Shown one piece after another: positions 31,678 through 39,944 of a DNA stretch of 64,000 nt. The notes beneath the pieces are model-generated. The model was not told where the DNA came from. It saw only the letters and a program-made list of their open reading frames with translations, and ran no database searches. The translations under genes and the position numbers were made by a program. Within the stretch, counting starts at the first letter, position 1. Each line of letters begins with the position of its first letter. The stretch is from Cognaticolwellia beringensis (GTDB lineage Bacteria; Pseudomonadota; Gammaproteobacteria; Enterobacterales; Alteromonadaceae), in the NCBI RefSeq assembly GCF_002076895.1, contig NZ_CP020465.1, positions 4,597,275 through 4,661,274 of the forward strand, written 5' to 3'.

Positions 31678-32646
31678 ATGATGAAATCTGAATTTCTCTC
31701 GCACATTAAAGAAACAATGTGGACCAGACGCTATGCTAAACGTACTATTGAGTCATATTTGTATTGGATTAAAGCTTACATAATTTTTATTGGCAAAATT
31801 CACCCTAAAGATTGCCATGATAAGGAAGTTGAAAGATTTTTAAGTTACCTTTCAAATAATTTAAATCTTGCGCCAAAATCTCAAGCACTAGCATTAAACT
31901 CTGTTAACTACTTGTATAAGCATATTTTGAGTAAACCGCTTAGCCTTGATTTGCGCTTTAATAAATCTAGGGTAAACCCAAAACTACCCACTGTATTAAC
32001 CACCCTAGAAGTAAAATCACTTTTATCGACTATAAATATAAATCACCTTTTACTTTGCCAATTAATGTATGGCAGTGGCTTGAGATTAATGGAGGCTGTG
32101 CGCTTAAGGGTACAAGATATAAATTTTGACTATCACTGTATCGAGGTATGGAACGGCAAAGGCGGTAAACACAGAACGGTTACCTTAGCAACTGAACTGA
32201 CTACGGCACTCAAAGAGCAAATATCGCTGGTAAAGTCTTACTATGTATTAGATATAAGGAATGATGATTACTCTGGCGTATAGTTGCCTTTTGCTTTAGC
32301 AAGAAAATATCCAAGTGCTGCGAACACATTGAATTGGCATTATTTATTCCCTTCTAGTCGATTATCTTTAGACCCTGAAGTCAATAAGTTAAGGCGACAT
32401 CATATAAATGAAACAGTGATTCAAAAGGCAGTAAAAACAGCTTCAAAGAAATCAAATATAAATAAAAACGTGACTTGCCATACTTTACGGCACTCATTTG
32501 CAACGCATTTACTTCAAAGAGGTGCCGACATTCGAACGGTACAAGAACAATTGGGACATAGTGACATTAGAACAACGCAAATATATACCCATGTGATAGA
32601 ACGCGGTGCAAATGGTGTTACAAGCCCTTTATCAACTTTAATATAA
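31678..32646 (+). pseudogene. intI: Integron integrase gene with an in-frame amber codon
   Basis: Reading through TAG at 32281-32283 gives a normal-length IntI (322 codons). Catalytic residues are all present: R136 (YGSGLRLMEA), H268 and R271 (CHTLRH), H294 (LGHSD) and Y303 (IYTH). The IntI-specific segment [20 protein letters not shown] starts at codon 203, immediately after the TAG, where relatives have an aromatic or polar residue in a G-V-x-L-P context. The frame is unchanged before and after, so a single substitution is the only visible lesion. AAGGA at 31670-31674 is the ribosome site. The 201-residue truncated product lacks H, R, H and Y and cannot recombine DNA. Confidence 0.9.
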
Positions 32647-32857
32647 GTTAAATAAGCGGTGATATTTTTAAGAAAAAATTTAGGTAAGCAATAATTAAAC
32701 TGTAGTTAAACGGCTTAAGATTTTTTAGATTATTAAATTTTATTTAGAGGTGTTTTCTTTGGTGTTTTCTTTGGGATTTTCTTTAGGTATTTCTTTGGAA
32801 TTTTTTTAGGTAATTACATGAGATTTTAAGTTGTCACTGATAAAAATTCAAATAAAT

Positions 32858-32934
32858 TGGCGGAGTGGACGGGACTCGAACCCGCGACCCCCGGCGTGAC
32901 AGGCCGGTATTCTAACCAACTGAACTACCACTCC
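32858..32934 (-). tRNA. tRNA-Asp (GTC), copy 5 of 5
   Basis: 77 nt including encoded CCA. The anticodon is GTC within CCTGTCACGCC; the T-loop GTTCGAGTCC and acceptor GGAGTGG/CCACTCC are intact. It is the last in transcription order. Confidence 0.97.
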
Positions 32935-32984
32935 GCGTATTTATTTCTGTAAATTTTGAAAGGATTTACAACCTTTGAAACAAT

Positions 32985-33061
32985 TGGCGGAGTGGACGGG
33001 ACTCGAACCCGCGACCCCCGGCGTGACAGGCCGGTATTCTAACCAACTGAACTACCACTCC
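32985..33061 (-). tRNA. tRNA-Asp (GTC), copy 4 of 5
   Basis: Same 77-nt sequence as its neighbours; 127 bp from the copy at 32858. Confidence 0.97.
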
Positions 33062-33112
33062 ACACATCTTGCTTCTGTAAATTTTGAAAGGACTTACAAC
33101 CTTTGAAACAAT

Positions 33113-33189
33113 TGGCGGAGTGGACGGGACTCGAACCCGCGACCCCCGGCGTGACAGGCCGGTATTCTAACCAACTGAACTACCACTCC
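33113..33189 (-). tRNA. tRNA-Asp (GTC), copy 3 of 5
   Basis: Identical 77-nt gene; the spacer with ACATCTTGCTTCTGTAAATT is repeated on both sides. Confidence 0.97.
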
Positions 33190-33240
33190 ACACATCTTGC
33201 TTCTGTAAATTTTGAAAGGACTTACAACCTTTGAAACAAT

Positions 33241-33317
33241 TGGCGGAGTGGACGGGACTCGAACCCGCGACCCCCGGCGTGACAGGCCGGTATTCTAACC
33301 AACTGAACTACCACTCC
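33241..33317 (-). tRNA. tRNA-Asp (GTC), copy 2 of 5
   Basis: Identical 77-nt gene, exactly 128 bp from copies 1 and 3. Confidence 0.97.
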
Positions 33318-33368
33318 ACACATCTTGCTTCTGTAAATTTTGAAAGGACTTACAACCTTTGGATTAAT

Positions 33369-33445
33369 TGGCGGAGTGGACGGGACTCGAACCCGCGACC
33401 CCCGGCGTGACAGGCCGGTATTCTAACCAACTGAACTACCACTCC
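33369..33445 (-). tRNA. tRNA-Asp (GTC), copy 1 of 5
   Basis: Identical 77-nt gene, first behind the promoter at 33493-33521. Confidence 0.97.
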
Positions 33446-33492
33446 ACACATTAATCGCTGCTTTCAACAACAACTCGTTGAATGCGGCGGGA

Positions 33493-33521
33493 ATAATACG
33501 GTTAAGATTCGATGCCGTCAA
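33493..33521 (-). promoter_or_regulatory. Promoter of the tRNA-Asp operon
   Basis: On the minus strand, TTGACG (33516-33521), a 17-bp spacer and TATTAT (33493-33498) are followed by the GC-rich discriminator TCCCGCCGC. That is the form of a growth-rate and stringently controlled stable-RNA promoter. Transcription should start near 33486, about 40 bp before the first tRNA. Confidence 0.8.
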
Positions 33522-33621
33522 CCAGTTTTTTTCATTCATTTGTTTATATGCCTAATTGATGAACAATCAGACGTTTTTAACAGCAAAACTGGCAAATAAA
33601 TAACATTACTTGATATTATTT

Positions 33622-34917
33622 TTACTTTTTACGACGTATAAAAATAAACATAAGCGCTGCGATTACGATCACTAGAGTGTTTCCGCCAACAATATACCAA
33701 AGTGTTTCTTGTTGTTTGTCGGCAATTTTAGCTTCTTGCGCTGCTTTTGATTTTGCTAATGCTTGTGCGAGCTTTTCAGCTTCTTCAGCGGCATTAGCTA
33801 TTGATCGAGCCTTTTTTTGCTCAGCAGTTAAATTATTATCGCCATTAAGTTTTGATATAGCTGTTCCTTCTGAACGCTCTACATTAAAAGTAAACTCAGG
33901 CAAAATAGCGCGAAACTCTCTGCCATTTATTGTATCGCCAAACACACCTATTTTTATACGATGCACTCCAGGTTCAGTGAAGGCTATTTTATAAGTACGT
34001 TTTAAGCCTTGCTCCTGAGTAACCGTAAAAGGTTCAACCTGTCGGTCTGGAAAGGTAATTTTCCCCTGAATTAAAATACTATCTGCTTTGACAAAGCTGT
34101 CATCAATGGTAAATGTAGCAATATGAGCACCATTTTCATCTTCGGTGGTTGCTACTGCTATGCTTATAGGGTTTTTCTGCACTACAATCGGCTTTTGCCT
34201 TAGCTCTCTTGTGGCCATTGGCATTCTAACAATGTATATAGGCTCCCACTCGCCAGGTGCAAAGTCTAATTCAAACTCGCCGGTAAATAAGCTGTCACTT
34301 GCGTGTTCGTCTAGGTCTCTGCCGTCATCACGAAATGACGCAAGTTTAACCGGCTCTGCGCCAAAGTTGTCATAGGCAGAGTTATTGGTACTAAAAAAGT
34401 CAACATCGAGTGTTAAAACGTTTTTGAATGAGGGATTGTCAATGGCCATTTCACCATTGAATAAACGCCCCGACATTTTCAGTGTTTCGCCTTGTAATAT
34501 GATTTCAGGTAACGGGGTTACTTCAAGTCTAATTTCTGATACCACCATAATTTTACTATTCGGTTGCACCTCTCCTATGACTTGCCATGGGCCGATCATG
34601 GGTGATTTAATTTTAACCATATCAAACGTGCTGTCATCAAACCATTGCACTTTATCTTCAGGATAATTGTTAATGTTTAATTTAGACCCATCGGGTCTAA
34701 CAAGAATAATGGGTTGAGCGCCACTGCGATGGTAAAATAATAAGGTGACTTCATCGAGTTGCTCGTCAATACGAAAGCGGTTGTCAAAATATGGGATTTG
34801 GTTGGTAACATTGTCGTCGACGTAATATTCAATTTCAGCCGGCATTTGCTGTGCATGCGCGCTTAGGCTAAATGTTAACGCGATTAATGCTTTAGGGAGA
34901 AGGTTTTTAAATAGCAT
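33622..34917 (-). CDS. TIGR03503-type membrane-anchored periplasmic protein
   Basis: About 431 residues from the ATG at 34917 (the frame is open to 35007, but that stretch is a repeat and lacks a signal). A signal peptide (about 1-22, ending SAHA) is followed by beta-rich domains: PYFDNRFRIDEQLDEVTLLFYH, SPMIGPWQVIGEVQPNSKI, and FRDDGRDLDEHASDSLFTGEFEL. The C-terminus has a basic coiled region, then VGGNTLVIVIAALMFIF and RRKK, i.e. a GG-helix-Arg tail. The family's species range is known to track the rhombosortase sorting system, whose protease is encoded at 49823. Function unknown. Confidence 0.8.
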   Translation of the reverse strand: MLFKNLLPKALIALTFSLSAHAQQMPAEIEYYVDDNVTNQIPYFDNRFRIDEQLDEVTLLFYHRSGAQPIILVRPDGSKLNINNYPEDKVQWFDDSTFDMVKIKSPMIGPWQVIGEVQPNSKIMVVSEIRLEVTPLPEIILQGETLKMSGRLFNGEMAIDNPSFKNVLTLDVDFFSTNNSAYDNFGAEPVKLASFRDDGRDLDEHASDSLFTGEFELDFAPGEWEPIYIVRMPMATRELRQKPIVVQKNPISIAVATTEDENGAHIATFTIDDSFVKADSILIQGKITFPDRQVEPFTVTQEQGLKRTYKIAFTEPGVHRIKIGVFGDTINGREFRAILPEFTFNVERSEGTAISKLNGDNNLTAEQKKARSIANAAEEAEKLAQALAKSKAAQEAKIADKQQETLWYIVGGNTLVIVIAALMFIFIRRKK

Positions 34918-34965
34918 TCTAGGGCAATACAAACTGCTGTTAAGTTTTGTGGTTTTTATTGTGCT

Positions 34966-35008
34966 TATTTCAACCCTATCTATTTCAACCCTATCTATTT
35001 CAACCATA
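34966..35008. repeat. 15-bp minisatellite
   Basis: TATTTCAACCCTATC occurs at 34966, 34981 and (partial) 34996. It spans the end of dnaQ, whose TAG stop is in the third unit, and the leader of the next gene. Confidence 0.85.
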
Positions 35009-35729
35009 GTGGCGAAGCCCCTTTGTCATTAACAATTGCTAAACGGTTTTCGTGCTCTGTTAGTTCATCGGCAGTAGCAGCCAAAACCTTTAATTTAGGG
35101 CGGTCATTAGTCACTCGACGAATCGCGTTTGCATCACTACCTTGTCCTTCACCTTGATTTAAATTAAAAGTTGCTTGTTTACGGGTCATTTCAATGTAAA
35201 CAAATGCCAATAACTGTGCATCGATTAATGCACCGTGATAAGTACGGTCAATTAATTTATCAACCTTATAAAAGCGGGCTAAATAATCTAAGGTTTTCGG
35301 TGAGCCAAACTCGTCTTTTGAGACTTTCAAAGTATCGGTGACACTACAAATGTCAGCAGTTTTAGGCATACCAGGCATCATTGCAAATTCATGATCCATA
35401 AAACCAACATCGAACTTGGCATTATGAATGACTAAACGAGCGCCTTTGATAAAGTCTACAAATTCATGACCTATTTGTTCAAACCTGGGTTTGTCGCGTA
35501 AATAGTCGTCGGTTAAGCCATGAATATTGATAACTTCTTGGTCCATTACCATCTGCATGCCGTGCGCCATTGGCTTAACATACACATGATAACTTCTACC
35601 TGTTAACTGACGGTTGATCATTTCAACACAACCAATTTCAACAATACGATGCCCTTCACGAGGATTAATACCTGTGGTTTCAGTATCCAGAATGATCAGT
35701 CGTTCGTCTTGTGTGTTTTCTTCAATCAA
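34995..35729 (-). CDS. dnaQ: DNA polymerase III epsilon subunit (3'-5' proofreading exonuclease)
   Basis: 244 residues, normal length. Exo motif I is ILDTETTGINP (D and E for metal binding), motif II is VIHNAKFDVGFMDHEF, and motif III is TYHGALIDAQLLAFVY. The C-terminal tail binds the alpha subunit. It overlaps the upstream DUF2919 gene by 8 bp and ends in TAG. In many gammaproteobacteria dnaQ lies next to tRNA-Asp, as here. Confidence 0.95.
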   Translation of the reverse strand: MIEENTQDERLIILDTETTGINPREGHRIVEIGCVEMINRQLTGRSYHVYVKPMAHGMQMVMDQEVINIHGLTDDYLRDKPRFEQIGHEFVDFIKGARLVIHNAKFDVGFMDHEFAMMPGMPKTADICSVTDTLKVSKDEFGSPKTLDYLARFYKVDKLIDRTYHGALIDAQLLAFVYIEMTRKQATFNLNQGEGQGSDANAIRRVTNDRPKLKVLAATADELTEHENRLAIVNDKGASPLWLK

Positions 35730-36255
35730 TTTCTAACCCTTTAGTTTTTCGATGTTTACGAGTGTTATTTTCAGGTAAAGCTTCAGGAAACTCTGCAATG
35801 TTAATGGTAAATCTTTTACTACTTAAAATATAGGTAACAGCGGATATTACCACTAAACAATGCATCAGTATCCAGGCTAATGACTGTAACTGCCATACAA
35901 AATAACCTAACACGCCAATCGTCAAATCAAATATTAACGCTAAAATAAGTAAAAATTTACACTTTTGCCAGCAAGTTCGAACCCAAGTTTGCGCTTTAGG
36001 TCGCCGTAAACTTAAAATAAGCACAATAAATAAGCCGATAACACCCGAAGCTAAGTTCAAATAAAACAGCGCAGTCTGTGGGTATACCCATTGAACGAAA
36101 CCCACGTTATCACGCATATTGGTTACCGACATTATCCAAATAATGTAGGCGCGCAATACAAACAATAAAATGACATATATACCGGGTGCTAATTTTAAAC
36201 AGTCAAAATTATCAAAGTGTTTTGGCAAATAGTTAGCGTAATATTTGGCTGACAT
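35722..36255 (-). CDS. DUF2919 membrane protein
   Basis: 177 residues with four hydrophobic helices (about 23-41, 58-83, 101-119 and 124-145). NYLPKHFDNFDCLKLAPGIYVILLFVLRAYIIWIMSV is the family's conserved start. Function unknown. It overlaps dnaQ and is separated by 6 bp from the DUF599 gene, so these three form an operon. Confidence 0.8.
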   Translation of the reverse strand: MSAKYYANYLPKHFDNFDCLKLAPGIYVILLFVLRAYIIWIMSVTNMRDNVGFVQWVYPQTALFYLNLASGVIGLFIVLILSLRRPKAQTWVRTCWQKCKFLLILALIFDLTIGVLGYFVWQLQSLAWILMHCLVVISAVTYILSSKRFTINIAEFPEALPENNTRKHRKTKGLEID

Positions 36256-36261
36256 AAGCGT

Positions 36262-37026
36262 TTATTTATCGCTAACGTTTTGATTAATTTTTTCGGCGAT
36301 AGTACTTTTTGAATGCCTTAATGCAAATTCATGATCTAAATACTGTTGCCCCAGTGTTATTGCTTTTACCGCTTTTGAGCGAAATTCTCGATTGTACAAG
36401 GTATAAACCACAAATAAGCTGGCCAATATAAAAGTCACCGGATGAAAAAACCAACATAACGCCGCAATAGAGAAATAGTAAGAACGCAGTCCATAATTAA
36501 AAGCATGAGCAGCTTGATCTTGCACTATGGCCATTTGTTCAGCGTATTTATTTAGATTTTCATTCTCACCGCTGTCATCGAATGGACACGCGCCGATCAT
36601 GACATTAACAAAGCCATATTGTCTTAACGACCAAGTAAAATGTAAAAATGCCATCACAAAAATAAGTGCCAGTAAACTCAGCTTTAATTGCACCATGGCA
36701 TGGTTCGGCGCTTCGGTATAAGGGATTGAGCCGATAACTGACTCAAGTCTATCAACTTGAGCAAATAACGTTAAAACACCGGCCAATATTAACAAGGTTG
36801 ACGAGGCAAAAAAGGCAATATTGCGCTCTAAGTTTGCAAGCAGTGCCGCTTCCCCAACGCGAATGTCGCGACCAATAACTTCATACATCCAATGAATGCG
36901 ATGCTGATGCAAGCATCTTGCAACACAATTAGTTGTTTTTGCTTTTTTACGTGCAAAGCCAGTGTATCCAGCCCAACAAATAAAAAAACAGCTTAACGCG
37001 ATCACATCAAGTAGATAAATTGGCAT
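36262..37026 (-). CDS. DUF599 membrane protein
   Basis: 254 residues with about four or five membrane helices. Conserved features include CWAGYTGFARKKA, RIHWMYEVIGRDIRVGEAALLANLERNIAFFASSTLLILAGVLTLF and the R-x-Y-Y-F segment FNYGLRSYYFSIAALCWFFHP. It is a widespread family of unknown role and the first gene of the operon with DUF2919 and dnaQ. Confidence 0.88.
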   Translation of the reverse strand: MPIYLLDVIALSCFFICWAGYTGFARKKAKTTNCVARCLHQHRIHWMYEVIGRDIRVGEAALLANLERNIAFFASSTLLILAGVLTLFAQVDRLESVIGSIPYTEAPNHAMVQLKLSLLALIFVMAFLHFTWSLRQYGFVNVMIGACPFDDSGENENLNKYAEQMAIVQDQAAHAFNYGLRSYYFSIAALCWFFHPVTFILASLFVVYTLYNREFRSKAVKAITLGQQYLDHEFALRHSKSTIAEKINQNVSDK

Positions 37027-37342
37027 AGTATTTATAAGGTCTTATCGTTGTTACTAAAGATAAAGTTATTATGCTCCAGAATTTTTTAAGATTCGAGGTA
37101 TTATTCATGAATTATTTATAACGTTTTATAATACTAATTAAAATAATGTCAGTTGAAATAAGACTTTAGCCACTGAGTAATTTAAGGTGGCAAAACGCTT
37201 TAATTTTAACAATAAATGCCAAATTTCGTATTTTAACGCGCAAAACCGTCTAACTGCCGATTTTATTTTGACACCTTGCACTGTCTTATTCAGCATACCA
37301 GCCCATTTGTAAATTTATGTAACTCGTGATCGCGGAGCTTCA
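37027..37342. other. Divergent intergenic region
   Basis: It separates the minus-strand DUF599 operon from the plus-strand DUF5916 genes. It must hold both promoters, but no single -35/-10 pair is clear enough to call. A GGAG ribosome site lies at about 37335 for the plus-strand gene. Confidence 0.4.
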
Positions 37343-39739
37343 ATGTATTTCCCAATAAAGCCAATAATATTGTCTTTGACTTTGATTTTACTATTAATGC
37401 CACCGTTAGTGTTTTCAGCGACGCTCCAAATCTCAACTAAAATAAATAATGAAATTATCGAGATACCAAAAATTTCAGGTGAAATGGTTATCGATGCTTC
37501 ACTAAATGAGCCACAATGGCAGTCGGCCAAAAAAGTCTTCATTAATAATGTTACTCGTCCCCACGACAATATTCCTAGCCCAGTGCATACCGAAGCCCTG
37601 TTGATGGAAAGTGAAGGCTATTTCTATTTAGCGTTTATCGCCAAAGACCCCGATATTGAGTCGATTAGAGCTTTTTTAAAAGATAGAGATAAATCGTGGG
37701 GTGATGATTTAGTGGGTATTAAAATAGATACATACAACGATCAACGCAGCGCCTATCGTTTTTTAGTTAATCCGTTAGGCGTGCAAATAGACGGTATTGA
37801 AAGTGAAATAACTCAAAAAGAAAGCGATGCTTGGGATGGTATTTGGGAAAGTGCAGGTAAAATTGTTCCCGATGGTTTTATTGTTGAAATGGCCCTTCCA
37901 CTCAGAATGTTGAATTTTCAAGAAAGTGCAGGCAAGCAAGTTTGGGGATTAGAACTCCTTAGATATTATCCCCGCGATGAAAATTTACGCTTATCGAATA
38001 TTCATTTAGACCGTGGTAATAGTTGTGAAATTTGTCAAATTGCAACGGCTTCAGGTTTTGAAGGCGCAAAACAAGGCAGTAATTTTACGGTGACACCTTC
38101 TGTCGTATTGGGCGCAACGCAAGATCGTGATGATAATAACGAATGGCAAGATAACCATAATACCGAAGCTAGCTTAGACCTTCGCTGGGGCATAACGCCA
38201 GACTGGCTGTTAAATGCAACCATAAACCCTGATTTCTCGACCGTTGAAGCCGATAATGCACAACTCAATATTAATAACACTTTTGCCTTATTTAATCGGG
38301 AAAAAAGGCCGTTTTTTCTCGATAATCAAGACTATTTTGATAGCGATTATAATGTAGTTTATACCCGTAATATTAATGCCCCTAATTATGGAGCTAAATT
38401 AACTGGCCGTGAAAACAATCACGCTTTTGGTTTATTTATTACTGATGACCAAAACACCAATATACTGATACCCGGTAATCGCTCTTCTTCAGTCGCTTTA
38501 ATCGATGGTGAGTCAAAAGCGGCAGCATTGCGTTATCGTTACAGTGTTAATAATGACATTACACTAGGCTGGATAAGTACCCTGCGCACAGCAGAAGATT
38601 ATTCAAATAATGTTAATGGTATAGATGCTCGGTTTCGTTTAACCACCGAGGACGTTGTTAAATTTCAAACGCTGTTTTCATCAACAGAATATCCCGATGA
38701 TTTATTTAAACAATTTTGTAATGTCGATGAAGAAGAAGCACAAGCAAGCTGTGCAACCCCTGAGAGTAATGATGACTGTGAATTTGGCGACTGCATTTAT
38801 AACGAAAATGTATTACGTACATTAAAAGAAGATAGTTTTAGCGGCAATGCTTTTAAAGCGGGTTATTACCACAACGACAGTGATTGGTATTACCGGGTGA
38901 TTTATGAGCGACAAAATGCTGGCTTTCGTGGCGATCTTGGTTTTATGTCGCGTGTAGATCACAATAGATTTTCTATCGGTGGTGATCGAAAATGGTATGC
39001 AGAACCAGGTAACTGGTGGAGTCAATTTAAAATTTATTCCGACTGGGACATAACCCACAATGATGATAATGAACTGATTGAAAAAGAGTTTGATATTAAC
39101 GCACAACTCAACGCCCGTTATAGTTCGTACTTTAAGCTAGGCTTCACTCATCGTGAAAGTGTTGGTAGCCGACTTGATAAAAGTAACCTATTTATTGACA
39201 ATAACACGACACTTTTTACCGAAAACCAGTTTTTCTTATTTGCAGAGACTAAACCTTTATTAGGTTTTTATCTCAACGCTAATTTAACTTGGGGTGACAA
39301 AATTGATTATCGCAATAACCGGTTAGGCAAAATAAGCCGAGTCAGCAGTAATATTAATTGGAATATTAACAAACACCTCGAAATAAAACTAAACCAGACT
39401 TTTAGCCAATTAAATGCCGATGGTGAAAACGTATTTATAGCGCGATTAACAGATTTACGCACCACCTATCAATTTAACGTTCAAAGCTTTCTTCGACTGA
39501 GTTTCATTTTAAATAACACCAGTCGAAACCCTGCTAACTATTTATATAGCGCACCAGAGGATGTAAGTCGGCATAGCAAAAACTTATCAACAGAACTGCT
39601 ATATGCTTATAAAATAAACCCTCAAACGGTATTTTACTTCGGCTATTCTGATAGACATTACAGCGATGAAACCATTCGAGATTTACTACAAGAACAGCGT
39701 AGCTTATTCATGAAGTTTAGCTATGCATGGCTTAAGTAG
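37343..39739 (+). CDS. DUF5916/CBM9-like outer-membrane protein, copy 1
   Basis: 798 residues. Signal peptide (about 1-25), then a CBM9-like beta-sandwich (about 45-225): GEMVIDASLNEPQWQSAKKV, YFYLAFIAKDPDIESIRAFLKDRDKSWGDDLVGIKIDTYND, AWDGIWESAGKIVPDGFIVEMALP. The rest (about 250-798) is a strand-rich barrel region beginning DLRWGITPDWLLNATINPDFSTVEADNAQ and ending in the outer-membrane-type FSYAWLK. Members are often linked to glycan or proline/peptide degradation, but the substrate is unknown. It is followed by its own terminator and a close paralogue. Confidence 0.85.
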   Translation: MYFPIKPIILSLTLILLLMPPLVFSATLQISTKINNEIIEIPKISGEMVIDASLNEPQWQSAKKVFINNVTRPHDNIPSPVHTEALLMESEGYFYLAFIAKDPDIESIRAFLKDRDKSWGDDLVGIKIDTYNDQRSAYRFLVNPLGVQIDGIESEITQKESDAWDGIWESAGKIVPDGFIVEMALPLRMLNFQESAGKQVWGLELLRYYPRDENLRLSNIHLDRGNSCEICQIATASGFEGAKQGSNFTVTPSVVLGATQDRDDNNEWQDNHNTEASLDLRWGITPDWLLNATINPDFSTVEADNAQLNINNTFALFNREKRPFFLDNQDYFDSDYNVVYTRNINAPNYGAKLTGRENNHAFGLFITDDQNTNILIPGNRSSSVALIDGESKAAALRYRYSVNNDITLGWISTLRTAEDYSNNVNGIDARFRLTTEDVVKFQTLFSSTEYPDDLFKQFCNVDEEEAQASCATPESNDDCEFGDCIYNENVLRTLKEDSFSGNAFKAGYYHNDSDWYYRVIYERQNAGFRGDLGFMSRVDHNRFSIGGDRKWYAEPGNWWSQFKIYSDWDITHNDDNELIEKEFDINAQLNARYSSYFKLGFTHRESVGSRLDKSNLFIDNNTTLFTENQFFLFAETKPLLGFYLNANLTWGDKIDYRNNRLGKISRVSSNINWNINKHLEIKLNQTFSQLNADGENVFIARLTDLRTTYQFNVQSFLRLSFILNNTSRNPANYLYSAPEDVSRHSKNLSTELLYAYKINPQTVFYFGYSDRHYSDETIRDLLQEQRSLFMKFSYAWLK

Positions 39740-39789
39740 AGCCAAACAGTACAAGCTGTATAGAGCGTAACAGCCTATTTTAATTGCTA

Positions 39790-39817
39790 AAAAACCACCA
39801 TTAAAGGTGGTTTTTTT
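39790..39817 (+). terminator. Terminator after DUF5916 copy 1
   Basis: AACCACC pairs with GGTGGTT around a 6-nt loop, then a run of T. Confidence 0.85.
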
Positions 39818-39944
39818 ATACCAAAACTGAACTATATATTGCCATTTGTTAGCAAATTTGTAACAATTTATTAAAAGGAATTACATTAACGTAGAACAAG
39901 TTACGTTGAAAAATTAAAATAATAAAAATATTGGAGTGGTAAAT

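Larger units (their letters stand above)
7996..32646 (-). mobile_element. Sedentary chromosomal integron (integrase, attI region and cassette array)
   Basis: The array contains about 34 attC sites spaced 0.3-1.3 kb apart, all with the order TAACGCC... GTTGGCTAAAAT... AGCCAACTG... CTTGTTA in plus coordinates. Genes between them lie mostly on the minus strand and read away from an intI gene on the plus strand at the right end. The uniformity of the attC sites (like VCRs in Vibrio) is typical of a resident chromosomal integron rather than a mobile one. The integrase gene is interrupted by an amber codon, and the distal end carries an IS66 element. The left border is taken at the last recognisable cassette gene, because no clear attC was found beyond it. 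Confidence 0.93.

Noticed and set aside
18884..32283. Genome-wide amber recoding
   Set aside because: Several ordinary genes here end in TAG (dnaQ, rrtA, the glutamate-synthase-like gene, the lipoprotein at 14016) with no extended homologous frame behind the stop.
31678..32646. Reading intI as two separate functional genes
   Set aside because: The second frame starts with a TTG directly at the TAG without ribosome site, and its product lacks the N-terminal domain. The joined frame matches IntI length and motifs exactly.
32858..33445. Regular 128-bp repeat that looks at first like a CRISPR array
   Set aside because: The repeated 77 bp is a complete tRNA-Asp gene with CCA, and the spacers are also repeats rather than unique; no cas genes are present.
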